A stretch of 64,000 bases of DNA from Halosimplex carlsbadense 2-9-1 (GTDB lineage Archaea > Halobacteriota > Halobacteria > Halobacteriales > Haloarculaceae). Position 1 is the first letter of the stretch. The number at the start of each line of letters is the position of its first letter. The stretch is taken from contig NZ_AOIU01000008.1 of NCBI RefSeq assembly GCF_000337455.1, positions 129,423 to 193,422 of the forward strand, given 5' to 3'. A program made the position numbers and the translations under genes. This document shows, piece by piece, positions 45,101 through 52,780 of the stretch. Under the pieces are notes generated by a model, which was given only the letters and a program-made list of their open reading frames with translations, was not told the origin of the DNA and did no database searches.

Positions 45101-45155
45101 CCGGCGGCCGCAGGCCGCCGGTGCTCCGGGTCGAGTGGAACGAGACCCGGTTTTT
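45101..45155 (+). terminator. Double hairpin terminator after ilvD
   Basis: First hairpin CCGGCGGCC/GGCCGCCGG (45101-45121, 3-nt loop, perfect 9-bp stem). Second hairpin CCGGGTC/GACCCGG (45126-45150) is followed by TTTTT (45151-45155). Placed 11 bp beyond the stop codon. A hairpin plus T-tract may end the transcript. Confidence 0.7.
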
Positions 45156-45163
45156 GCCCCATC

Positions 45164-45227
45164 TTTTTGCGTCGGGGGTGCCCACAGCGAGCGGGTGCGA
45201 GCGAGGACATCCCGTGCGGAAAACGGT
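45164..45227 (+). repeat. Dispersed repeat, copy A
   Basis: 64-bp element beginning TTTTTGCG and ending in a GCGGAAAA-type segment, with an AGCGAGCG...GCGAGCGAGGA core. It matches the element at 52641-52705 at most positions with small gaps. Both copies lie just past the terminator of a plus-strand gene. Its function is unknown; it may be a MITE-like or structural element. Confidence 0.55.
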
Positions 45228-45456
45228 GGCAGGGTGTATCTGCCTAATGTCATTTTCTTCGGAGATTAAGTTAGCACTACATTTATCGATGATTACAGTG
45301 ACACCATCGTATGACTATCTGACGGGTCCGATTGGGCCGATGGTTAATTTCACTACTGATAGCTGGCGACACAAGGCATATGCGACAGGGGACCGTAGTG
45401 ACGTGTATTGCCGGTCACGTATCGGGCCGACCGGCGTCGTCAATCGGATACGAGAC
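45228..45456 (+). other. AT-rich leader of HalOD1 gene
   Basis: 229 bp between the repeat and the HalOD1 start, visibly lower in GC (GATTAAGTTAGC, TACATTTATCG). It holds TATA-like sequence far (about 175-190 bp) from the ATG, so the transcript may have a long leader, unlike the short leaders nearby. The HalOD1 frame is open through this stretch, but the reading has no recognisable protein features. No other gene was seen. Confidence 0.45.
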
Positions 45457-45774
45457 ATGAGAGACGAAAAGCAGGGGGACGAAGGCGACAGTGTCGACGC
45501 GCACAGCAGCGAAACCAGCGGTGTCACGTTCGACCACTACGACTGGGGCGAGGAGGACTCGCCGAGTATCGCGGTCGCGGAGGCCGTCGCGGCGGTCACG
45601 AACCGAAACGTGACGGCGCTCCCGCCGGTACAGGGGGTCGTCGACGCGGACGCGCTGGACATGCTCGTCCGCTCGGGCGACCCGCTGACGGTCAACGTCA
45701 CAATCGACTACGCGGGGACCGACGTGACCGTCACGGGCGACGGCCGGATACGGGTCAGACCCCGGTCGGAGTGA
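45457..45774 (+). CDS. HalOD1 output-domain protein
   Basis: 105-aa protein whose C-terminal about 70 residues form the haloarchaeal output domain HalOD1: SIAVAEAVAAVTNRNVTALPP, DADALDMLVRSGD, then the VTVNVTIDYAGTDVTVTG strands. These domains are seen as stand-alone proteins or fused to response regulators and are presumed signalling outputs. The N-terminal about 30 residues are acidic. Converges with the 60-aa gene on the minus strand with 1 bp between stops. Confidence 0.8.
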   Translation: MRDEKQGDEGDSVDAHSSETSGVTFDHYDWGEEDSPSIAVAEAVAAVTNRNVTALPPVQGVVDADALDMLVRSGDPLTVNVTIDYAGTDVTVTGDGRIRVRPRSE

Positions 45775-45775
45775 G

Positions 45776-45958
45776 CTACTCCCGGCAGGCTTCGAGCAAC
45801 TGCCTGGCGTGGCGTACGTGAAAGTCCTTCTCGTCGGTGTCCTCGGTATCGAGCGCCCGTTGCAGGTGGACGTCTATCCGCTCGATCGAGTCCGGATCGA
45901 GCGTCCCCAGCGGTGGCCCCTCCGTCGCCCCCGAAGTGCCTTGCGTGTGTCGCGTCAT
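45776..45958 (-). CDS. Small conserved haloarchaeal protein
   Basis: 60-aa protein: MTRHTQGTSGA, then an amphipathic helix region IERIDVHLQRALDTED and FHVRHARQLLEACRE. Similar short proteins with an ERIDxHLxRALE and HVRxAxQLL core appear in many haloarchaea. No catalytic residues. It is tail-to-tail with the HalOD1 gene. Function unknown; may be regulatory. Confidence 0.65.
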   Translation of the reverse strand: MTRHTQGTSGATEGPPLGTLDPDSIERIDVHLQRALDTEDTDEKDFHVRHARQLLEACRE

Positions 45959-46049
45959 TGGTCCGTGCTATCTGGTAGCTCACGTACGGCCGGCTTATAG
46001 GCTTCGGTGTTGACACGTCACTGCGGAGACGGGCGGCGCGGCGACGGAC

Positions 46050-46901
46050 TCAGAGGCGGTCGGCCACGGCGGGAGCGGCGCTGACGGCGCTGACCGGGCG
46101 TTCGATCGTGTCGGTGCCGAAGATGGCGGTCGTCCCGGCGCGTTCGAGTTTCGTCCGGGCGTCGGCGGCGAGCATCGGGTGGACACAGGTGACGAACACG
46201 CGGGCGGCGCCGCGGTCGGTGAGGACGGCGATGGCCTCGCTCATCGTCGACCCCGTCGCGACGATGTCGTCGACCAGCACCACGTCGCGGTCGGCGACCG
46301 CGGCGTCGCTGGGCTCGACCGTCACCGCGCCGGTGTCGTAGTCGCGCTCCTTCTCGAAGTAGTCGGTCGAGCCGCGACCGTAGGCGTCGCGGGTCGTCGC
46401 CGCCAGGTCGATGGCGCCCTCGTCGGGCGAGAGGAAGAGCGGGTCGGCCAGATCGGCGGGCAGCGGGTCGGCCAGGCGGCCGGCGGCGTCGACGGGCTCG
46501 GCGGGAACCGTGAAGAAGTCACAGACGGCGGTCTCGTGGGGATTGACGGTGAGTACGCGGTCGGTCCCCGTCGAGACGGCTCGGGCCACCGCCCGGGCCG
46601 AGACGGGCTCGCCATCGGAGAATGCCGCGTCCTGGCGGGCGTAACCCATGTAGGGGAGGACCGTGGTTACCTCGTTCGCGCCGGCCTCGCGGACGGCGTC
46701 CTGGAGCTGGAGCAGTTCGACGTGGGCGTCGCTGGAGACGGTGGACCCGACGACGACGGCGTCGTCGGCCGCAAAGTCGGTGAGGGTGGCCTGGAGTTCG
46801 CCGTCGGGGAAGCGGTCGTACTCGACGGCGGCCAGGTCCCGACCCGTCGCGTCGGCCAGTGCGGCCGCGAACGCCTGTGACGTGGACCCGCTGACGATCA
46901 T
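46050..46901 (-). CDS. prs: Ribose-phosphate pyrophosphokinase
   Basis: PRPP synthetase, 283 aa, making 5-phosphoribosyl diphosphate from ribose-5-phosphate and ATP for nucleotide, His and Trp synthesis. Recognised by the FPDGELQ region, the PYMGYARQDAAFSDGEP stretch (ATP/R5P sites) and the PRPP-binding loop DVVLVDDIVATGSTM. Start at 46901 (MIVSGSTSQ) is preferred to an ATG ten codons upstream because the protein then matches the family N-terminus. Confidence 0.95.
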   Translation of the reverse strand: MIVSGSTSQAFAAALADATGRDLAAVEYDRFPDGELQATLTDFAADDAVVVGSTVSSDAHVELLQLQDAVREAGANEVTTVLPYMGYARQDAAFSDGEPVSARAVARAVSTGTDRVLTVNPHETAVCDFFTVPAEPVDAAGRLADPLPADLADPLFLSPDEGAIDLAATTRDAYGRGSTDYFEKERDYDTGAVTVEPSDAAVADRDVVLVDDIVATGSTMSEAIAVLTDRGAARVFVTCVHPMLAADARTKLERAGTTAIFGTDTIERPVSAVSAAPAVADRL

Positions 46902-47060
46902 GTCCGGGGGGTCGCGTTCGCCGGTAAACACCGTTTCGGTTGCAGCGGACGGTCGCCCGCGACCGGCGAACCGGGGCGTCGACCGGCGAGTGACCCCCCA
47001 GAATCGACGCTGAGAACTGGTTCGACATCGTCAAGAGGGACAACCGGATACGGGCCGACG

Positions 47061-48533
47061 ATGCCCGCGACGACCGATGCGGCCGGGGGCGACGACGGCG
47101 ACGGTGACGGCAGCGACCGTGACGACGCGACCGACTCGCCGCTCGGCTCGCCGACGCGTCGGGCGGTTCTCGCCGGCGCGGCCGGACTCGGGGCCAGCGC
47201 CGTCGGTCGGTCGACGGCCGCGCCCGGCGAGCGGAGGGGTGACACCGTCGGCGAGCGAACTGACGCCGCGACCGGCGCGGACGGCGCCGCGGCGGTGACC
47301 GTCGCCACCTGGAACTGCTATCTCGGCGTCGACCTGTTCGACCTGTTCGACGCCGACTCGCTGTCCGAGGCGCGGTCGATCGCCGGGGACCTCCTCGCCG
47401 AGGCGCGGCGCCATCCCTACGCCGCCCGGGCGGACGCGATCGCCGAGCGGTTGCTCGCCGCCGAGGCCGACGTGGTGGCGCTCCAGGAAGCGGCGGTCGT
47501 CCGGACCCGGCCGCTGTTCGGCGAGGGGAGCGGGGAGACGGTCGTCGACATGCTCGACCTCGTGACCGCGGCGCTGGCCGACCGGGACGGCGCCTACGAG
47601 GTGGCAGCCACCGCCGTCACGACCGACGTGTCCGTCCCGGCGGAGTCGGACGACGAGTGGCTGGACGTGCGCCTGACCGACCGCGTCGCGCTGCTCGTCC
47701 GCGAGGGGGTTGACGTGCGCGACGCGGGCTCGGGCCGCTACGACGCGCAGGCACGGTTCCCGATACTCGGCGACGACCTGACGGTGACGCTCCGGCGGGG
47801 GTACTGCCTGGCCGACCTCGTCGTCAACGGGACGGCCCTGACGGCCTGTTCGACCCACCTCGAATCGTCGAAGTCGGGCGTCCGCCGTCGGCAGGCCGCA
47901 GAACTGGTCGACGTGCTCCCCGCCGAGGGCACCGTCGTCGTCGGCGCGGACCTCAACAGCGGACCGGCGGCCGGCCGCGACGCCTACGAGACGGTGACCC
48001 GGGCGCTGACCGACGCGGCGGCCAGCGTCGCGCCGCCGGAGCCGGGCGACACCTGCTGTCAGCCGGCGAACCTGCGGAACGAGCGCCCGCGCTTCGGCAG
48101 CCGCGTCGACCACGTGCTCTCGCGCGGCCCCGCCCCGACCGCGGTCGAACGGCTCGGCGCCGACCCCGCCGACCGCGTGGCGGCGACGGTCGACGGCGAG
48201 CCCGTCACCGTGTGGCCCTCAGACCACGCCGGCGTCGCCGCGACGTATCCGATCGCGGAGCCGTCGCCCACTCGGTCGCCGACTCCGACCCCGGTGGGGA
48301 GTTCGACCGCGGCGCGGGGCCCGGCGTCCACACCGACCCGAACGGGGAGCCGGACGCCGACACCCGCATCGGCCGCTGGCCGGACCGACTCGGCGACGAA
48401 CGCGTCGGTGGGCTCACCGACCCAGCCCGCCGGGACGACCGACGGGGCGGGCGCCGGGTTCGGCCTCCTCTCCGCGGCGGCGGCGCTCGTCGCCGGCGCG
48501 CTCGCGCGCGGTCGAGACGGCGACGGGAACTGA
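47061..48533 (+). CDS. Exported EEP-domain protein with C-terminal anchor
   Basis: 490-aa protein. The N-terminus has an RRAVLAGAAGLGASAVGRSTAAPG Tat-like signal (about 30-55). The catalytic domain (about 70-390) belongs to the endonuclease/exonuclease/phosphatase superfamily: TWNCYLGV, ALQEAAVV, STHLESSKSG, GADLNSGP, RVDHVLSR, SDHAGVAATY. A Thr/Pro/Ser-rich linker follows (about 395-465), and a hydrophobic helix FGLLSAAAALVAGALARG ends the protein with a basic tail, an archaeal surface-anchor layout. A secreted nuclease, phosphatase or sphingomyelinase-like role is possible; the substrate is unknown. Confidence 0.85.
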   Translation: MPATTDAAGGDDGDGDGSDRDDATDSPLGSPTRRAVLAGAAGLGASAVGRSTAAPGERRGDTVGERTDAATGADGAAAVTVATWNCYLGVDLFDLFDADSLSEARSIAGDLLAEARRHPYAARADAIAERLLAAEADVVALQEAAVVRTRPLFGEGSGETVVDMLDLVTAALADRDGAYEVAATAVTTDVSVPAESDDEWLDVRLTDRVALLVREGVDVRDAGSGRYDAQARFPILGDDLTVTLRRGYCLADLVVNGTALTACSTHLESSKSGVRRRQAAELVDVLPAEGTVVVGADLNSGPAAGRDAYETVTRALTDAAASVAPPEPGDTCCQPANLRNERPRFGSRVDHVLSRGPAPTAVERLGADPADRVAATVDGEPVTVWPSDHAGVAATYPIAEPSPTRSPTPTPVGSSTAARGPASTPTRTGSRTPTPASAAGRTDSATNASVGSPTQPAGTTDGAGAGFGLLSAAAALVAGALARGRDGDGN

Positions 48534-48599
48534 CGAGTCGTCGATCGCCTCCGCCGTCCGTCGCCCCTCCGGGACCGCTCTCCCCCGAGCGGTGACCGC

Positions 48600-49406
48600 T
48601 CAGGCCACCGCGAGCGCGACCACGCCGGGGAGTCCGATCGACCGCGAACGCCAGCCGCCAGCGCCGTCGGCGGTCGTCTCGGGGTCGGCCTCGACGAGGA
48701 AGGTCCCGCCGGCGGTGACCGCGTAGACGCACTCGCCGTAGTCGACGCCGACGACCGGCTCCTCGATCGGCAGGTCCACGGCTCCCCACCCCTCGCCGTC
48801 GCGTTCGAACAGCGCGTCGGCCGTCGCGGCGTGGGCGTGGTCGCCGCCGGCGGCGACCGCGCGGAAAGCCCCCTCGCGCTCGCGCAGCCAGCCGTTGCCC
48901 AGTCGGTACAGCCCGTCGTCGGTCGCCGCCAGCGGGACGCCGTCGGCGACCGCCACGTCGCGGGCCGCGTCGAGCCCCGCGTTCGCGAGGCCGTCGCCGT
49001 CGACTCGCCAGACGCCGTCGGCGGCGGCGACGAACCCGTCGGCGATGGCCCGCACGTCGGCGACCGTTCCCAGGTCCGTCCACTCGTCGCCGCGGTAGCG
49101 GGCGACTCGGCCGGACTCGTCGGCGGCGAGCACGTCGCCCTCGCGGTCGGTCCCGACGGCGACCGCCGGGCCGAATTCGAGCGGCTCGAACTCCTCGGGG
49201 CCGACGAGAACTGCTTCGTCGGTGGCGACGACGACCGCGCCGTCGACCGTCGTCACGTCGCGAGCGTCCGCCCGGTGGGCGAGCCCGAACCGACCCACCT
49301 GGTCGCCCGAGACCCGCACGGTCGCTACGCCCTGTCCCGTCGCGAGGTAGGCGACCGTCTCCTCGCGACGGTCGCCGTACATCCGTTTCTCCTCGATGGC
49401 GCTCAT
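48600..49406 (-). CDS. HVO_0234-type beta-propeller protein
   Basis: 268-aa protein made of repeating units of about 40 residues with a GxVxVATDxAV...GVDYG pattern typical of a beta-propeller. It begins MSAIEEKRMYGDRREETVAY; the ATG at 49406 is chosen over an upstream start at 49448. I recognise it as similar to haloarchaeal proteins named HVO_0234 family. No signal peptide; probably cytoplasmic scaffold or binding role. Function unknown. Tail-to-tail with the exported EEP gene. Confidence 0.75.
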   Translation of the reverse strand: MSAIEEKRMYGDRREETVAYLATGQGVATVRVSGDQVGRFGLAHRADARDVTTVDGAVVVATDEAVLVGPEEFEPLEFGPAVAVGTDREGDVLAADESGRVARYRGDEWTDLGTVADVRAIADGFVAAADGVWRVDGDGLANAGLDAARDVAVADGVPLAATDDGLYRLGNGWLREREGAFRAVAAGGDHAHAATADALFERDGEGWGAVDLPIEEPVVGVDYGECVYAVTAGGTFLVEADPETTADGAGGWRSRSIGLPGVVALAVA

Positions 49407-49621
49407 ACGGGGAGTGGGCGGCCCGGCCGTGAAAACCTGCCGCCGCATCCGTTCGGCGACGCGGCCACCTCCGTCCGCTGGGCGTGTTCGACGGAGCGCA
49501 GCGGCCGATCGAATCCGGCGCGGCGGGCGTTCCCGATACCGAGCGACGGCGGGCGTTCAAAGCGAGATTTAACCTTCGGGTAGGGATATATGGGCGCGGA
49601 CGGATCGATCGGGACGGAGAG

Positions 49622-50230
49622 ATGTCGGGACTCATCGACCGGATCCAGGACCGGACGGCGACGAGCGACGAGCGACTGCGAGTCCTCGACGTCGAGGGCG
49701 AGGAGACCGACGACGTGCTCGACGCGCTCGCGACGGACACCCGGCGGGCGGTCTACCGGACGCTGTTCGAGCGGCCGCGCACCGCCTCGGAGATCGCCGA
49801 CGCCGTCGACACGTCCGTCCAGAACGTTCACTACCACGTTTCGAACCTCGAAGCCGCCGGGCTGGTCGAGCCCGTCGACTCGCGGTACTCCGAGAAGGGC
49901 AACGAGATGACCGTCTACGGCCCGGCCAGCGACCCGCTCGTGATCGTCGGCAACGAGGAGGTTCGCCCCCGCGTCCAGCGGACGCTGACCGACGTGGTGG
50001 GCGGGATCGGCCTGCTCGGGGTCGCCGCCCTGCTCGTCCAGTGGGGCGCCGAACGGGTCGCCCGCCCCTCGATCGGCGGCTCGGGCGCCGGCCCAGCCAG
50101 CCCCAACGCGACGATCGGCGAGCCCGGCTCGCTGGCCTGGGTCGTCTTCGACGTGGTCGAACCCGGCGTCCTCTTTTTTTTCCTCTGCCTCGCGGTGGCC
50201 GCGCTCGCGGCCCTCGCGCTCGACCGGTAG
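49622..50230 (+). CDS. Winged-helix regulator with two membrane helices
   Basis: 202-aa protein. An N-terminal ArsR-type winged HTH (VLDALATDTRRAVYRTLFERP, TASEIADAVDTSVQNVHYHV) occupies about residues 25-105. Two hydrophobic helices (VVGGIGLLGVAALLVQWGA and VVFDVVEPGVLFFFLCLAV) follow, making it a membrane-anchored transcription regulator. Start ATG 49622. Such haloarchaeal regulators may sense membrane or envelope state; the targets are unknown. Confidence 0.85.
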   Translation: MSGLIDRIQDRTATSDERLRVLDVEGEETDDVLDALATDTRRAVYRTLFERPRTASEIADAVDTSVQNVHYHVSNLEAAGLVEPVDSRYSEKGNEMTVYGPASDPLVIVGNEEVRPRVQRTLTDVVGGIGLLGVAALLVQWGAERVARPSIGGSGAGPASPNATIGEPGSLAWVVFDVVEPGVLFFFLCLAVAALAALALDR

Positions 50231-50569
50231 GCTCCGACTTCCGAGAGTTCGGCTCCACCCTGCAGCGACCGGTACCGCGCGAACGAGCGGTCGCCGTCCG
50301 CATCGACGACTCAGCGGTGAGCGACCGGTGCGCGCCACGACGAACGGGACGACCCAGCAACGCTCGGGACGACACAGCGAGACCGTCGGTCCGGCGTCGA
50401 CCGGGCACCGGCGGTAAAGGTCGCGAGGCCCGAGAGACGGAACGGTGAGCGGGAAGCGGAGAACGCGGACGAGAGAGAAGGCAGGAGCAACAGTGAAGCG
50501 AGGGAGGAAGGACGAGAGCCCGAGAGGAACAGCGGAGCGCAGGAGGGTGAACGGAAGCGTGGGCGGCGG
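50231..50569. other. Purine-rich intergenic region
   Basis: No gene recognised. From about 50421 to 50560 the plus strand is mostly A and G (GGGAAGCGGAGAACG, GCGAGGGAGGAAGGACGAG), which gives a pyrimidine-rich run just past the 3' end of the minus-strand surface-protein gene. This may act in transcription termination. The rest shows nothing notable. Confidence 0.45.
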
Positions 50570-52081
50570 TCAGTCGCGGACGAAGCCGAGGAACGTGGCG
50601 ACGCCGCCGAAGGCGATCAAGCCGCCGACGGCGAGCGCGCCGAGGCCGGCGAGGGGTGAGCCCGAGCCGCCCTCGGCGGCGACCGTCGCGCCGTTGGGCC
50701 CGGCGGGGTCGGCGGGCGGGTCGTCGGCGGTGGCGGTCGGGGCGTCGTCGCCCGCGCTCCCGTCGTCGGCGAGGACGACGAGCGTCCCGATGGCGTCGGG
50801 CTCGCCGTCGGCCGCGGTCCCCGCCGACACCGAGACGTCGTACTCGAACGGGTCGAGCGAGCCGTCGAGGGTGGTCTCGCTCGTGACGTTCGCCGGGCGG
50901 GTCTCGCCGGCTTCCGCGACGGCGAGGACCGGTCGGTCGGCGTCGGCGGCGGCTCCCGTCCGGACGACGACGACCGCGCGGCCGTCGCCGTTCGTGTCGC
51001 GGACGACGGCGCTCGTCTCGTAGTTGACCGCTCGTTCGTCGCCGAGCGTGACCGTCAGCGCGTCGGCGTCACCGAAGGTGACGGGGATCCGAACCGTGTC
51101 ACCGCTGGCGACCTGGGCGACGCTCTGGACCTGGATCTCGTCCGTATCGAGCGGCGTCGCGGTCGAGCCCTCGCCGTCCGGGCCGGGCGTGGCCGTCGCG
51201 GTCGGACAGCTGTCCTCGCAGTCGGCGACGCGCCCGTAGACCTCCGCGAGCGCCTCGCCGTCGCCACGGACGGACACCTCGAGGGCGGTGCCGACCGGCA
51301 CGTTGCCGAAGTCGAACGGCGCGGAGAACGAACCGTCGTCGCCGACGGTGGTCTCGGCCTGCATGAGGAACGGCGACTTATCCGAGCGGGAGGTCACCCG
51401 GATCGAGAGCGTCGTCCCGGGGTCGAGCGTCGTCTCGCCGGCGATCGTCTGCCCCGCGCCCGCGTCGACGACGACCTCGCCGTCGGTCGTGTCGACGGTC
51501 GTCCCGTCGTGGAGCGGGCGCGGCGTCGCCGTTCCGTCGTCGCCGTCGGCCCCGCCCGCCGAGTCGCCGTCGGCGCTCAGCAGCGCCAGCGTCCCGATGG
51601 CGACCGGATCGGCGGGGTCGCCCAGCGCGAGGTCGTAGGCCGTGGGCGCGAGCGGGTCGTCGGTGCCCGCGAGTTCGGTCCGGTCCTCGATGGCGTCGTC
51701 GCCGGCGACCGTGAGGTACGACTCTGGGCTGCCCTCGTCGACGGCGGCGGTGTCGAAGCGGACGACCACGGTCCCGTCGCCGTCGGCGTCGGTGACCGTC
51801 GCATGCGCCTCGAAGTTCTGGTCCTCGTCGTCGGCGTCACCGATCACGAACTGGACGCCGTCGCCGGACGCGCCCGTCGTGTTGACGGCGATCTCGGCCG
51901 TCTCGCCCTGCCGGACCGTCGTGATCGACTCCTCGAAGGAGGGACCGGAGTCGGCGCTCCTCGCCGCGTCGGCGGCGACGACGCCGGCCAGCGGGCTCGT
52001 GACCAGCGTCGCGACGAGGAAGACGAGGAGCGCGGGGCGGACGCCCCCGCGAACTCGCGCGACGAGGCCGTCGGCGGTCAT
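50570..52081 (-). CDS. BGTF-type surface protein
   Basis: 503-aa secreted protein. A signal peptide (FLVATLVTSPLAGVVAA, cleavage near 35) precedes two homologous domains (about 45-175 and 325-450; both end in a D-IGTL-VLLAD-type motif) that match the haloarchaeal DUF7827 pattern, with a BGTF surface domain between (VVVDAGAGQTIAGETTLDPG). A Thr/Asp-rich region and a C-terminal membrane helix (GALAVGGLIAFGGVATFLGF) anchor it. Resembles haloarchaeal S-layer or surface glycoproteins in layout but lacks a PGF motif. Role probably structural or adhesive. Confidence 0.82.
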   Translation of the reverse strand: MTADGLVARVRGGVRPALLVFLVATLVTSPLAGVVAADAARSADSGPSFEESITTVRQGETAEIAVNTTGASGDGVQFVIGDADDEDQNFEAHATVTDADGDGTVVVRFDTAAVDEGSPESYLTVAGDDAIEDRTELAGTDDPLAPTAYDLALGDPADPVAIGTLALLSADGDSAGGADGDDGTATPRPLHDGTTVDTTDGEVVVDAGAGQTIAGETTLDPGTTLSIRVTSRSDKSPFLMQAETTVGDDGSFSAPFDFGNVPVGTALEVSVRGDGEALAEVYGRVADCEDSCPTATATPGPDGEGSTATPLDTDEIQVQSVAQVASGDTVRIPVTFGDADALTVTLGDERAVNYETSAVVRDTNGDGRAVVVVRTGAAADADRPVLAVAEAGETRPANVTSETTLDGSLDPFEYDVSVSAGTAADGEPDAIGTLVVLADDGSAGDDAPTATADDPPADPAGPNGATVAAEGGSGSPLAGLGALAVGGLIAFGGVATFLGFVRD

Positions 52082-52355
52082 CCGACCACCCCCGTGGGGC
52101 GGTCGCGAGCGGGCGGGGCTATCGGCGGACGGTACGTCGGTCGGAGGCCGGTCGCGGGCGACCGGTCAGGGTGGCAGTCGTCTCTCATCGCACTCGGATC
52201 GTCAGTCGGAACACAAATACCACTCCCGTAAGCTTCAACCTGGCTTTGATCGGTCCCCGGGACGGGCCGAACAGCTTCGGCGACCGGCCGCCGGCCCTGC
52301 GCGGCCGGGACACACGACCGTTGGCCCTTTCACCGTGGATCCCCTACGGAAAGCG
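52082..52355 (+). other. Upstream region of glutaredoxin-like gene
   Basis: 274 bp between divergent genes. It holds the promoters of the surface protein (minus) and the glutaredoxin-like gene (plus), but no clear TATA box or operator was identified. Nothing else seen. Confidence 0.4.
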
Positions 52356-52604
52356 ATGGCAAACCTCGAACTGTACGAACTCGAAGGCTGTCCCTACTGC
52401 GCGAAGGTCACGAGCAAGCTCGACGAGCTCGGTCTGGACTACGAGTCGCACATGGTGCCCCGGTCGCACTCCGAGCGGACCGAGGTCGAGGACGTGAGCG
52501 GCCAGACGGGCGTCCCCGTCCTCGTCGACCCCGACAACGGCGTCGAGGGCATGCCCGAGAGCGACGACATCGTCGAGTACCTCGAAGAAGAGTACGGTAG
52601 CTGA
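52356..52604 (+). CDS. Glutaredoxin-like protein (CPYC)
   Basis: 82-aa thioredoxin-fold protein with the redox motif CPYC (residues 11-14, EGCPYCAKV), a GVPVLVD cis-Pro loop and a C-terminal MPESDDIVEYLEEEYGS. It likely reduces disulfides. ATG at 52356. The C-terminal 12 codons plus a stop are repeated with synonymous differences at 52709-52747. A hairpin with a T-tract follows the stop. Paralogue of the CPFC protein at 27816. Confidence 0.9.
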   Translation: MANLELYELEGCPYCAKVTSKLDELGLDYESHMVPRSHSERTEVEDVSGQTGVPVLVDPDNGVEGMPESDDIVEYLEEEYGS

Positions 52605-52607
52605 TCG

Positions 52608-52632
52608 AGCGCGAGCGGAGCGAGCGCTTTTT
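52608..52632 (+). terminator. Hairpin terminator after glutaredoxin-like gene
   Basis: AGCGC (52608-52612) pairs with GCGCT (52624-52628) and TTTTT follows (52628-52632). It lies 4 bp beyond the stop and before the repeat element. Confidence 0.5.
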
Positions 52633-52640
52633 CGCCCACG

Positions 52641-52705
52641 TTTTTGCGCGAGTGGTACCCGTAGCGAGCGAAGCGAGCGAGGATACCCGAGCGGAAAAAC
52701 GTGGG
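52641..52705 (+). repeat. Dispersed repeat, copy B, with inverted ends
   Basis: 65-bp element similar to 45164-45227 (TTTTTGCG start, AGCGAGCG and GCGAGCGAGGA core, GCGGAAAA end). Here CCCACGTTTTT (52635-52645) and AAAAACGTGGG (52695-52705) form perfect 11-bp inverted ends. It lies between the glutaredoxin-like gene and a copy of its 3' end. Confidence 0.6.
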
Positions 52706-52708
52706 ACT

Positions 52709-52747
52709 GACATCGTCGAGTACCTCGAAGAAGAGTACGGCAGTTAG
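52709..52747 (+). pseudogene. Duplicated 3' end of glutaredoxin-like gene
   Basis: 39 bp repeating the gene's last 13 codons. The first 32 bp equal 52566-52597; the remainder reads GGC AGT TAG against GGT AGC TGA, so the fragment still encodes DIVEYLEEEYGS and a stop. It is too short to be a gene and has no start. It looks like a displaced end left when the repeat element was inserted or recombined in. Confidence 0.75.
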
Positions 52748-52780
52748 AATCTCTCTCGGCCGTTTTCGGTCCGTGCGCCG

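Noticed and set aside
45258-45456. N-terminal extension of the HalOD1 gene through the upstream open frame
   Set aside because: The AT-rich stretch gives no domain-like sequence and the HalOD1 domain is complete from 45457.
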